Shown here: piece by piece, positions 38,257 to 51,298 of the stretch | How the letters are laid out: the number at the start of each line of letters is the position of its first letter | Numbering within the stretch: position 1 is the stretch's first letter | DNA from: Megalopta genalis | Lineage: Eukaryota; Arthropoda; Insecta; Hymenoptera; Halictidae | DNA length: 64,000 bases | NCBI RefSeq assembly: GCF_051020955.1 | Contig: NW_027476501.1 | Location: forward strand, 1 to 64,000 | Direction of reading: 5' to 3' | Program-made: the position numbers and the translations under genes | Notes under the pieces: model-generated | What the model was told of the DNA's origin: nothing | Seen by the model: the letters and a program-made list of their open reading frames with translations, nothing else | Database searches by the model: none

Positions 38257-41200
38257 TCAAATCCGGCTACACAAATGATTTAGCATCAGATACATGCGAT
38301 ATAAGTGATATAGCTTAAAATGAATGCGAAACAAACGAGGTAGCTTCAAATCCATGCCAAACACATAATTTAGCTTCAAATCAATGCGATGTAGAAGGTT
38401 TAGCTTCAAATCCATGCCGAACACATGATTTAGCTTCAAATCAATTCAGTGTAGAAGGTTTAGCTTCAAATCCAAGCGAAACAAATGATTTAGCTTCAGA
38501 TACTTGCGATGTAAGTGATATAGCTTCAAATGCAGACGAACAAACGAGTTAGCTTCATATCCAAGCGAAACACATGATTCAGCTTCGAATCAATTCTATG
38601 TAGAAGGTTTAGCTTCAAATCCAAGCGAAACAAATGATTTAGCTTCAGATACTTGCGATGTAAGTGATACAGCTTCAAATGCAGACGAAACAAACGAGTC
38701 AGCTTCATATCCAAGCGAAACACATGATTTAGCATCAAATCAATGCGATGTAGACGGTTTAGCTTCAAATCCATGGGAAACACATGATTTAGCTTCAAAT
38801 CAACTCGAAGTACAAGGCTAAGATTCAAATCCATGCAAAACAAATGGTTTAGCTACAAGTACTTGTGATATACGTTATTTAGATTTAACTGCATGCGCAA
38901 CGAACGAGTTAGCTTCAAATCCATGCGAAACACATTATTTAGCTTCAAATCAATTCAATGTAGAAGGTTTAGCTTTAAATCCAAGCGAAACAAATGATTT
39001 AGCTTCAGATACTTGCGATGTAAGTGATATAGCTTCAAATGCAGACGAAACAAACGAGTTAGCTTCATATCCAAGCGAAACACATGATTTAGCTTCAAAT
39101 CAATTCTATGTAGAAGGTTTAGCTTCAAATCCAAGCGAAACAAATGATTTAGCTTCAGATACTTGCGATGTAAGTGATACAGTTTCAAATGCAGACGAAA
39201 CAAACGAGTCAGCTTCATATCCAAGCGAAACACATGATTTAGCATCAAATCAATGCGATGTAGAAGGTTTAGCTTCAAATCCATGGGAAACAAATAATTT
39301 AGCTTCAGATGCTTGCGATATATGTGATATAGATTCAAATGCTGACGCAACAAACGAGTTAGCTTCAACTCCTTGCGAAACACATGATTTAGCTTCAAAT
39401 CAATAAGATGTAGAAAGTTTAGCTTCAAATCAATGCGATGTATAAGGTTTAGCTTCAAATCCATGCCACACAAATGATTTAGCATCAGATACATGCGATA
39501 TAAGTGATATAGCTTCAAATGAATGCGAAACAAACGAGGTAGCTTCAAATCCATGCCAAACACATAATTTAGCTTCAAATCAATGCGATGTAGAAGGTTT
39601 AGCTTCAAATCCATGCGAAAAACATGATTTAGCCTCAAATCAACTCGAAGTACAAGGCTAATATTCAAATCCATGCGAAACAAACGGTTTAGCTACAAAT
39701 ACTTGTGAAATACGTTATTTAGATTTAACTGCATGCGCAACGAACGAGTTAGCTTCAAATCCATGCGAAACACATGATTTAGCTGTAAATCAATGCGATG
39801 TAGAAGGTTTAGTTTCAAATCCATGGGAAACAAATGATTTAGCTTCTGACGATTGCGATATAAGTGATATAGCTTCAAATGCTGACGAAACAAAAGGGTT
39901 AGCTTCAACTCCATGCGAAACACATGATTTAGCTTCAAATCAATCAGATGTAGCAGGTTTAGCTTCAAATCAATGCGATGTAGAAGGTTTAGCTTCAATT
40001 CCACGCGACACAAATGATTTAGCGTCAGATACTTGCGACATAAGTGATATAGCTTCAAATGCAGGGGAAACAAACGAGTTAGCTTCAAATCCATGCAAAA
40101 TACATGATTAAGCTTCAAATTAATGCGATGTAGAAAGTCTAGCTTCAAATCCACGCTAAACAAATGATTTATCATCAGATACATGCGATATAAGTGATAT
40201 AGCTTCAAATGAATGCGAAACAAACGAGGTAGCTTCAAATCCACGCCAAACACATAATTTAGCTTCAAATCATTGCGATGTAGAAGGTTTAGCTTCAAAT
40301 CCATGCGGAACACATGATTTAGCTTCAAATCAATGCGAAGTAGAAGATTTAGCCTCAAATCCATGCAAAACAAACGGTTTAGCTTCAAATACTTGTGGTA
40401 TACATGATTTAGTTTCAACTGCATGCGAAACAAACGAGTTATTCTCAAATCCATGCGGAACGCATGATTTAGCTTCAAATCAATGCGAAGTAGAAGGCTT
40501 ATCTTCAAATCCATGCGATAGAAATTGTTTAGCTTCAAATACTTGGGATATACATGATTTAGCTTCAACTGCACTCGATACAAACGAGTTAGCTTCAAAT
40601 ACATGCGAAACACATGATTTAGCTTCAAACCAATGCGATGTAGAAGGTTTACCTTCAAATCCGCGCGAAACAAATGATATACATTCAAATACTTGCGATA
40701 TAAGTAATATAGCTTCAAATGCAAGAGAGACAAATGAGTTAGCTTCAAATCCACACGAAACACATGATTCAACTTCAAATCAATACGATGTAGAAGGTTT
40801 AGCTTCAAATCCATGGGAAACAAATGATTAAGCTTCAGATGCTTGCGACATAAGTGATATAGCTTCAAATGCTGACGAAACAAACGAGTTAGCTTCAAGT
40901 CCGTGCGAAACACATGATTTTGCTGCAAATGTATGCGATGTAGAAGGTTTAGCTGCAAATCCATGCAAAACACACGATTAAGCTTCAAATTAATGCGAAG
41001 TAGAAGGATTAGTTTCAAATCCATGCGGAACAAACGATTGAGGTTCAAACACTTCGGTTAGAGGTGATATAGCTTCAGCTGCATCCGAAACAAACGAGTT
41101 AGCTTCAAGTCCATGCGAAACACATGATTTAACTGCAAATCAATGCGATGTATAAGGTTTAGCTTTAAATCCATGCCACACAAATGATTTAGCATCAGAT

Positions 41201-41854
41201 ACATGCGATATAAGTGATATAGCTTCAAATGAATGCGAAACAAACGAGGTAGCTTCAAATCCATGCCAAACACATAATTTAGCTTCAAATCAATGCGATG
41301 TAGAAGGTTTAGCTTCAAATCCATGCGAAAAACATGATTTAGCCTCAAATCAACTCGAAGTACAAGGCTAATATTCAAATCCATGCGAAACAAACGGTTT
41401 AGCTTCAAATACTTGTGAAATACGTTATTTAGATTTAACTGCATGCGCAACGAACGAGTTAGCATCAAATCCATGCGAAACACATGATTTAGCTGTAAAT
41501 CAATGCGATGTAGAAGGTTTAGTTTCAAATCCATGGGAAACAAATGATTTAGCTTCAGACGATTGCGATATAAGTGATATAGCTTCAAATGCTGACGAAA
41601 CAAAAGGGTTAGCTTCAACTCCATGCGAAACACATGATTTAGCTTCAAATCAATAAGATGTAGCAGGTTTAGCTTCAAATCAATGCGATGTAGAAGGTTT
41701 AGCTTCAATTCCATGCGACACAAATGATTTAGCGTCAGATACTTGCGACATAAGTGATATAGCTTCAAATGCAGGGGAAACAAACGAGTTAGCATCAAAT
41801 CCATGCAAAATACATGATTAAGCTTCAAATTAATGCGATGTAGAAAGTCTAGCT
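38257..41854 (+). repeat. 3598-bp block, copy 1
   Basis: The block consists of the 1888-bp element joined to a segment of about 1710 bp derived from the 2010-bp family. Its length is 120 monomers minus 2 bases, the same two short monomers as in the 1888-bp block. The minus-strand ORF 39,693-41,048 (451 codons) lies inside. It ends at the TAG of the GCTACAAATAC monomer. I do not call it a gene because the same monomer variant ends most minus ORFs of the array. Confidence 0.92.
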
Positions 41855-44800
41855 TCAAATCCGGCTACACAAATGATTTAGCATCAGATACATGCGATAT
41901 AAGTGATATAGCTTAAAATGAATGCGAAACAAACGAGGTAGCTTCAAATCCATGCCAAACACATAATTTAGCTTCAAATCAATGCGATGTAGAAGGTTTA
42001 GCTTCAAATCCATGCCGAACACATGATTTAGCTTCAAATCAATTCAGTGTAGAAGGTTTAGCTTCAAATCCAAGCGAAACAAATGATTTAGCTTCAGATA
42101 CTTGCGATGTAAGTGATATAGCTTCAAATGCAGACGAACAAACGAGTTAGCTTCATATCCAAGCGAAACACATGATTCAGCTTCGAATCAATTCTATGTA
42201 GAAGGTTTAGCTTCAAATCCAAGCGAAACAAATGATTTAGCTTCAGATACTTGCGATGTAAGTGATACAGCTTCAAATGCAGACGAAACAAACGAGTCAG
42301 CTTCATATCCAAGCGAAACACATGATTTAGCATCAAATCAATGCGATGTAGACGGTTTAGCTTCAAATCCATGGGAAACACATGATTTAGCTTCAAATCA
42401 ACTCGAAGTACAAGGCTAAGATTCAAATCCATGCAAAACAAATGGTTTAGCTACAAGTACTTGTGATATACGTTATTTAGATTTAACTGCATGCGCAACG
42501 AACGAGTTAGCTTCAAATCCATGCGAAACACATTATTTAGCTTCAAATCAATTCAATGTAGAAGGTTTAGCTTTAAATCCAAGCGAAACAAATGATTTAG
42601 CTTCAGATACTTGCGATGTAAGTGATATAGCTTCAAATGCAGACGAAACAAACGAGTTAGCTTCATATCCAAGCGAAACACATGATTTAGCTTCAAATCA
42701 ATTCTATGTAGAAGGTTTAGCTTCAAATCCAAGCGAAACAAATGATTTAGCTTCAGATACTTGCGATGTAAGTGATACAGTTTCAAATGCAGACGAAACA
42801 AACGAGTCAGCTTCATATCCAAGCGAAACACATGATTTAGCATCAAATCAATGCGATGTAGAAGGTTTAGCTTCAAATCCATGGGAAACAAATAATTTAG
42901 CTTCAGATGCTTGCGATATATGTGATATAGATTCAAATGCTGACGCAACAAACGAGTTAGCTTCAACTCCTTGCGAAACACATGATTTAGCTTCAAATCA
43001 ATAAGATGTAGAAAGTTTAGCTTCAAATCAATGCGATGTATAAGGTTTAGCTTCAAATCCATGCCACACAAATGATTTAGCATCAGATACATGCGATATA
43101 AGTGATATAGCTTCAAATGAATGCGAAACAAACGAGGTAGCTTCAAATCCATGCCAAACACATAATTTAGCTTCAAATCAATGCGATGTAGAAGGTTTAG
43201 CTTCAAATCCATGCGAAAAACATGATTTAGCCTCAAATCAACTCGAAGTACAAGGCTAATATTCAAATCCATGCGAAACAAACGGTTTAGCTACAAATAC
43301 TTGTGAAATACGTTATTTAGATTTAACTGCATGTGCAACGAACGAGTTAGCTTCAAATCCATGCGAAACACATGATTTAGCTGTAAATCAATGCGATGTA
43401 GAAGGTTTAGTTTCAAATCCATGGGAAACAAATGATTTAGCTTCTGACGATTGCGATATAAGTGATATAGCTTCAAATGCTGACGAAACAAAAGGGTTAG
43501 CTTCAACTCCATGCGAAACACATGATTTAGCTTCAAATCAATCAGATGTAGCAGGTTTAGCTTCAAATCAATGCGATGTAGAAGGTTTAGCTTCAATTCC
43601 ACGCGACACAAATGATTTAGCGTCAGATACTTGCGACATAAGTGATATAGCTTCAAATGCAGGGGAAACAAACGAGTTAGCTTCAAATCCATGCAAAATA
43701 CATGATTAAGCTTCAAATTAATGCGATGTAGAAAGTCTAGCTTCAAATCCACGCTAAACAAATGATTTATCATCAGATACATGCGATATAAGTGATATAG
43801 CTTCAAATGAATGCGAAACAAACGAGGTAGCTTCAAATCCACGCCAAACACATAATTTAGCTTCAAATCATTGCGATGTAGAAGGTTTAGCTTCAAATCC
43901 ATGCGGAACACATGATTTAGCTTCAAATCAATGCGAAGTAGAAGATTTAGCCTCAAATCCATGCAAAACAAACGGTTTAGCTTCAAATACTTGTGGTATA
44001 CATGATTTAGTTTCAACTGCATGCGAAACAAACGAGTTATTCTCAAATCCATGCGGAACGCATGATTTAGCTTCAAATCAATGCGAAGTAGAAGGCTTAT
44101 CTTCAAATCCATGCGATAGAAATTGTTTAGCTTCAAATACTTGGGATATACATGATTTAGCTTCAACTGCACTCGATACAAACGAGTTAGCTTCAAATAC
44201 ATGCGAAACACATGATTTAGCTTCAAACCAATGCGATGTAGAAGGTTTACCTTCAAATCCGCGCGAAACAAATGATATACATTCAAATACTTGCGATATA
44301 AGTAATATAGCTTCAAATGCAAGAGAGACAAATGAGTTAGCTTCAAATCCACACGAAACACATGATTCAACTTCAAATCAATACGATGTAGAAGGTTTAG
44401 CTTCAAATCCATGGGAAACAAATGATTAAGCTTCAGATGCTTGCGACATAAGTGATATAGCTTCAAATGCTGACGAAACAAACGAGTTAGCTTCAAGTCC
44501 GTGCGAAACACATGATTTTGCTGCAAATGTATGCGATGTAGAAGGTTTAGCTGCAAATCCATGCAAAACACACGATTAAGCTTCAAATTAATGCGAAGTA
44601 GAAGGATTAGTTTCAAATCCATGCGGAACAAACGATTGAGGTTCAAACACTTCGGTTAGAGGTGATATAGCTTCAGCTGCATCCGAAACAAACGAGTTAG
44701 CTTCAAGTCCATGCGAAACACATGATTTAACTGCAAATCAATGCGATGTATAAGGTTTAGCTTTAAATCCATGCCACACAAATGATTTAGCATCAGATAC

Positions 44801-45452
44801 ATGCGATATAAGTGATATAGCTTCAAATGAATGCGAAACAAACGAGGTAGCTTCAAATCCATGCCAAACACATAATTTAGCTTCAAATCAATGCGATGTA
44901 GAAGGTTTAGCTTCAAATCCATGCGAAAAACATGATTTAGCCTCAAATCAACTCGAAGTACAAGGCTAATATTCAAATCCATGCGAAACAAACGGTTTAG
45001 CTACAAATACTTGTGAAATACGTTATTTAGATTTAACTGCATGCGCAACGAACGAGTTAGCATCAAATCCATGCGAAACACATGATTTAGCTGTAAATCA
45101 ATGCGATGTAGAAGGTTTAGTTTCAAATCCATGGGAAACAAATGATTTAGCTTCAGACGATTGCGATATAAGTGATATAGCTTCAAATGCTGACGAAACA
45201 AAAGGGTTAGCTTCAACTCCATGCGAAACACATGATTTAGCTTCAAATCAATAAGATGTAGCAGGTTTAGCTTCAAATCAATGCGATGTAGAAGGTTTAG
45301 CTTCAATTCCATGCGACACAAATGATTTAGCGTCAGATACTTGCGACATAAGTGATATAGCTTCAAATGCAGGGGAAACAAACGAGTTAGCATCAAATCC
45401 ATGCAAAATACATGATTAAGCTTCAAATTAATGCGATGTAGAAAGTCTAGCT
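41855..45452 (+). repeat. 3598-bp block, copy 2
   Basis: This copy is nearly identical to copy 1. Differences noticed by eye are few: GCATGTGCAACG near 43,330 where copy 1 has GCATGCGCAACG, and GCTACAAATAC at 45,000 where copy 1 has GCTTCAAATAC at 41,402. The second difference removes a minus-strand stop in copy 1, so its ORF there (41,058-41,858) joins two ORFs that are separate here. Such near-identity points to very recent amplification or strong homogenisation. Confidence 0.92.
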
Positions 45453-47340
45453 TCAAATCCGGCTACACAAATGATTTAGCATCAGATACATGCGATATAA
45501 GTGATATAGCTTAAAATGAATGCGAAACAAACGAGGTAGCTTCAAATCCATGCCAAACACATAATTTAGCTTCAAATCAATGCGATGTAGAAGGTTTAGC
45601 TTCAAATCCATGCCGAACACATGATTTAGCTTCAAATCAATTCAGTGTAGAAGGTTTAGCTTCAAATCCAAGCGAAACAAATGATTTAGCTTCAGATACT
45701 TGCGATGTAAGTGATATAGCTTCAAATGCAGACGAACAAACGAGTTAGCTTCATATCCAAGCGAAACACATGATTCAGCTTCGAATCAATTCTATGTAGA
45801 AGGTTTAGCTTCAAATCCAAGCGAAACAAATGATTTAGCTTCAGATACTTGCGATGTAAGTGATACAGCTTCAAATGCAGACGAAACAAACGAGTCAGCT
45901 TCATATCCAAGCGAAACACATGATTTAGCATCAAATCAATGCGATGTAGACGGTTTAGCTTCAAATCCATGGGAAACACATGATTTAGCTTCAAATCAAC
46001 TCGAAGTACAAGGCTAAGATTCAAATCCATGCAAAACAAATGGTTTAGCTACAAGTACTTGTGATATACGTTATTTAGATTTAACTGCATGCGCAACGAA
46101 CGAGTTAGCTTCAAATCCATGCGAAACACATTATTTAGCTTCAAATCAATTCAATGTAGAAGGTTTAGCTTTAAATCCAAGCGAAACAAATGATTTAGCT
46201 TCAGATACTTGCGATGTAAGTGATATAGCTTCAAATGCAGACGAAACAAACGAGTTAGCTTCATATCCAAGCGAAACACATGATTTAGTTTCAAATCAAT
46301 TCTATGTAGAAGGTTTAGCTTCAAATCCAAGCGAAACAAATGATTTAGCTTCAGATACTTGCGATGTAAGTGATACAGTTTCAAATGCAGACGAAACAAA
46401 CGAGTCAGCTTCATATCCAAGCGAAACACATGATTTAGCATCAAATCAATGCGATGTAGAAGGTTTAGCTTCAAATCCATGGGAAACAAATAATTTAGCT
46501 TCAGATGCTTGCGATATATGTGATATAGATTCAAATGCTGACGCAACAAACGAGTTAGCTTCAACTCCTTGCGAAACACATGATTTAGCTTCAAATCAAT
46601 AAGATGTAGAAAGTTTAGCTTCAAATCAATGCGATGTATAAGGTTTAGCTTCAAATCCATGCCACACAAATGATTTAGCATCAGATACATGCGATATAAG
46701 TGATATAGCTTCAAATGAATGCGAAACAAACGAGGTAGCTTCAAATCCATGCCAAACACATAATTTAGCTTCAAATCAATGCGATGTAGAAGGTTTAGCT
46801 TCAAATCCATGCGAAAAACATGATTTAGCCTCAAATCAACTCGAAGTACAAGGCTAATATTCAAATCCATGCGAAACAAACGGTTTAGCTACAAATACTT
46901 GTGAAATACGTTATTTAGATTTAACAGCATGCGCAACGAACGAGTTAGCTTCAAATCCATGCGAAACACATGATTTAGCTGTAAATCAATGCGATGTAGA
47001 AGGTTTAGTTTCAAATCCATGGGAAACAAATGATTTAGCTTCTGACGATTGCGATATAAGTGATATAGCTTCAAATGCTGACGAAACAAAATGGTTAGCT
47101 TCAACTCCATGCGGAACACATGATTTAGCTTCAAATCAATAAGATGTAGCAGGTTTAGCTTCAAATCAATGCGATGTAGAAGGTTTAGCTTCAATTCCAT
47201 GCGACACAAATGATTTAGCGTCAGATCCTTGCGACATAAGTGATATAGCTTCAAATGCAGGGGAAACAAACGAGTTAGCTTCAAATCCATGCAAAATACA
47301 TGATTAAGCTTCAAATTAATGCGATGTAGAAAGTCTAGCT
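45453..47340 (+). repeat. 3598-bp block, copy 3 truncated at 1888 bp
   Basis: This copy repeats the first 1888 bp of the 3598-bp unit and then the CCGGCTACAC monomer starts another unit at 47,341. It has more private changes in its right part than copies 1 and 2, for example TTAACAGCATGCG at 46,921, AAAATGGTTAGC near 47,088 and AGATCCTTGCG near 47,223. Confidence 0.88.
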
Positions 47341-49227
47341 TCAAATCCGGCTACACAAATGATTTAGCATCAGATACATGCGATATAAGTGATATAGCTT
47401 AAAATGAATGCGAAACAAACGAGGTAGCTTCAAATCCATGCCAAACACATAATTTAGCTTCAAATCAATGCGATGTAGAAGGTTTAGCTTCAAATCCATG
47501 CCGAACACATGATTTAGCTTCGAATCAAATCGAAGTACAAGGCTAAGATTCAAATCCATGCGAAACAAATGGTTTAGCTACAAATACTTGTGAAATACGT
47601 TATTTAGATTTAACTGGATGCGCAACGAACGAGTTAGCTTCAAATCCATGCGAAACACATGATTTAGCTGTAAATCAATGCGATGTAGAAGGTTTAGTTT
47701 CAAATCCATGGGAAACAAATGATTTAGCTTCAGATGATTGCGATATAAGTGATATAGCTTCAAATGAATGCGAAACAAACGAGGTAGCTTCAAATCCATG
47801 CAAAAGGCACGATTAAGCTTCAAAACAATGCGATGTAGAAGGTTTAGCTTCAAATCCATTCCTAGCAAATGGTTTAGGTACAAATACTTGTGATATACGT
47901 TATTTAGTTTTAACTGCATGCGCAACGAACGAGATAGCTTCAAATCCATGCAAAACACATCATTAAGCTGCAAATCAATGCGATGTAGAAGGTTTAGCTT
48001 CAAATCCATGCGACACAAATGATTTAGCATCAGATACGTGCGATATAAGTGATATAACTTGAAATGAATGCGAAACAAACGAGTTAGCTTCAAATCCATG
48101 CGAAACACATAATTTAGCTTCAAATCAATGCGATGTAGAAGGTTTAGCTTCAAATCCATTCCTAGCAAATGGTTTAGGTACAAATACTTGTGATATACGT
48201 TATTTAGTTTTAACTGCATGCGCAACGAACGAGATAGCTTCAAATCCATGCAAAACACATCATTAAGCTGCAAATCAATGCGATGTAGAAGGTTTAGCTT
48301 CAAATCCATGCGACACAAATGATTTAGCATCAGATACGTGCGATATAAGTGATATAACTTGAAATGAATGCGAAACAAACGAGTTAGCTTCAAATCCATG
48401 CGAAACACATAATTTAGCTTCAAATCAATGCGATGTAGAAGGTTTAGCTTCAAATCCATGCGAAACACATGATTTAGCTTCAAATCAACTCGAAGTACAA
48501 GGCTAATATTCAAATCCATGCGAAACAAACGGTTTAGCTACAAATACTTGTGAAATACGTTATTTAGATTTAACTGGATGCGCAACGAACGAGTTAGCTT
48601 CAAATCCATGCGAAACACATGATTTAGCTGTAAATCAATGCGATGTAGAAGGTTTAGTTTCAAATCCATGGGAAACAAATGATTTAGCTTCAGATGATTG
48701 CGATATAAGTGATATAGCTTCAAATGTTGACGAAACGAAAGGGTTAGCATCAACTCCATGCGAAACACATGATTTAGCTTCAAATCAATAAGATGTAGCA
48801 GGTTTAGCTTCAAATCAATGCGATGTAGAAGGTTTAGCTTCAATTCCATGCGACACAAATGATTTAGCGTCAGATACTTGCGACATAAGTGATATAGCTT
48901 CAAATGCAGGGGAAACAAACGAGTTAGCTTCAAATCCATGCAAAATACATGATTAAGCTTCAAATTAATGCGATGTAGAAAGCCTAGCTTCAAATCCACG
49001 CTACACAAATGATTTAGCATCAGATACATGCGATATAAGTGATATAACTTCAAATGAATGCGAAACAAACGAGTTAGATTCAAATTCATGCGAAACACAT
49101 AATTTAGCTTCAGATCAATGCGATTTAGAAGGTTTAGCTTCAAATCCATGCGGAACACATGATTTAGCTTCGAATCAACTCGAAGTACAAGGCTAAGATT
49201 CAAATCCATGCGAAACAAATGGTTTAG
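47341..49227 (+). repeat. Mixed section with a 300-bp tandem duplication
   Basis: Bases 47,341 to about 47,560 restart the 1888-bp block. A 300-bp (10-monomer) duplication follows, with copies at about 47,827-48,126 and 48,127-48,426, each containing the private variants CCATTCCTAGCAAATGG and ATATAACTTGAAATG. From 48,538 the sequence resembles the 2010-bp family again. No gene was seen. Confidence 0.85.
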
Positions 49228-50620
49228 CTACAAATACTTGTGAAATACGTTATTTAGATTTAACTGCATGCGCAACGAACGAATTAGCTTCAAATCCATG
49301 CGAAACACTTGATTTTGCTGCAAATCAGTGCGATGTAGAAGGTTTAGTTTCAAATCCATGGGAAACAAATGATTTAGCTTCAGCTGCTTGCGATATAAGT
49401 GATATAGCTTCAAATGCTGACGAAACAAAAGGGTTAGCTTCAACTCCATGCGAAACACATGATTTAGCTTCAAATCAATAAGATGTAGCAGGTTTAGCTT
49501 CAAATCAATGCGATGTAGAAGGTTTAGCTTCAATTCCACGCGACACAAATGATTTAGCGTCAGATACTTGCGACATAAGTGATATAGCTTCAAATGCAGG
49601 GGAAATAAACGAGTTAGCTTCAAATCCATGCAAAATACATGATTAAGCTTCAAATTAATGCGATGTAGAAAGTCTAGCTTCAAATCCACGCTACACAAAT
49701 GATTTAGCATCAGATACATGCGATATAAGTGATATAGCTTCAAATGCTGACGAAACAAAAGGGTTAGCTTCAACTCCATGCGAAACACATGATTTAGCTT
49801 CAAATCAATGCGATGTAGAAAGTCTAGCTTCAAATCCACGCTACACAAATGATTTAGCTTCAAATACATGCGATATAAGTGATATAGCTTCAAATGAATG
49901 CGAAACAAACGAGGTAGCTTCAAATCCATGCGAAACACATAATTTAGCTGCAAATCAATGCGATGTTGAAGGTTTAGCTTCAAATTCATGGGAAACAAAT
50001 TATTTAGCTTCAGATGCTTGCGATATAAGTCATAAAGCTTCAAATGGTGACGAAACAAACGGGTTAGCTTCAACTCCATGCGAAACACATGATTTAGCTT
50101 CCAATCAATAAGATGTAGCAGGTTTAGCTTCAAATCAATGCGATGTAGAATGTTTAGCTTCAAATCCATGCGACACAAATGATTTAGCGTCAGATACTTG
50201 CGATATACGTGATATAGCTTCAAATGCTGACGAAACAAACGGGTTAGCTTCAGCTCCATGCGAAACACATGATTTAGCTTCAAATCAATAAGATGGAGCA
50301 GGTTTAGCTTCAAATCAATGCGATGTAGAAGGTTTAGCTAAAAATCCATGCGAAACAAATTGTTTATCTTCAAGTAGTTGTGATATACATGATTTAGCTT
50401 CAACTGCATGCGATACAAACGTGTTAGCTTCAAATCCAAGCGAAACACATGATTCAGCTTCAAATCAATGCGAAGTATAAGGCTTAGCTTCAAATCCATG
50501 CGAATCAACTGGTTTAGCTTCAAATACTTGTGATATACATGAATTAGCGTCAACTGCTTGCGAAACAAACGAATTAGCTTCAAATCCAAGCGAATTACAT
50601 GATTTAGCTTCAAATTCATT
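49228..50620 (+). repeat. Long-range copy of 24,424-25,960
   Basis: The section follows the 24.4-kb section closely, including a GCTACAAATAC start, the TAA monomers near 49,476 and 50,107, and the GATGGAGCAGG monomer near 50,291. It lacks the A6 joint. After about 50,620 it switches to monomers that begin the 51-62 kb series. Confidence 0.85.
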
Positions 50621-51298
50621 CGAAAAAAACGAGTTAGCTTTAAATCCATGCGAAACACATGATTTAGCATCTAATCAATGCGAAGTAGAAGGCTGATTTT
50701 CGAATCCATGCGAAGCAAATGGTTTGGCTTCAAATACTTGTGATACACTTGATTTAGCTTCAACAGCATGCGAAACAAACGAGTTAGATTCAAATCCATG
50801 CGAAACACATGATTTAGCTTCAAATCAATGCGAAGTAGATGGCTTATCTTCGAATACATGCGAAACAAATGGATTAGCTTCATATACTTGTGATACACAT
50901 TATTTAGCTACAACTGCATGCGAAACAAACGAGTAAACTTCAAATCCATGCGAAACACACGATTTAGCTTCAAATCAATGCGATGTAGTAGGTTTAGCTT
51001 CAAATCCAAGCGAAACACATGATTTAGCTTCAAATACTTGCGATATAAGTGATATAGCTTCAGATACAGACGAAACGATCGAGTTAGCTTCAAATCCACG
51101 CGAAACACATGATTCAGCTGCAAATCAATGCGATGTAGAAGGTTAAGCTTCACATCCATGCGACACATATCATTTAGCTTCAAATTCATGCGATATAAGT
51201 GATATAGCTTCAAATACAGGCGAAACGAACGAGTTAGCTTCAAATCCATGCGAAACACATGATTCAGCTGCAAATCAATGCGATGTAGAAGGTTTAGC
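50621..51298 (+). repeat. Pentamers shared with 58.8-59.5 kb
   Basis: The section matches about 58,814-59,491 at an offset of 8193 bp (273 monomers plus 3 bases). Private markers include GGCTGATTTTCG near 50,692 and CGAGTAAACTTC near 50,930, both present in the distant copy. The shared GTAAAC is a + frame TAA. Confidence 0.85.

Noticed and set aside
39693..41048. Minus-strand ORF of 451 codons (and its twin at 43,291-44,646, and 34,240-35,562) as a repeat-protein gene
   Set aside because: It is made only of the decapeptide repeat, has no start context or unique domain, ends at a stop shared by most minus ORFs of the array, and its length fits the few stop-adjacent codons in that frame.
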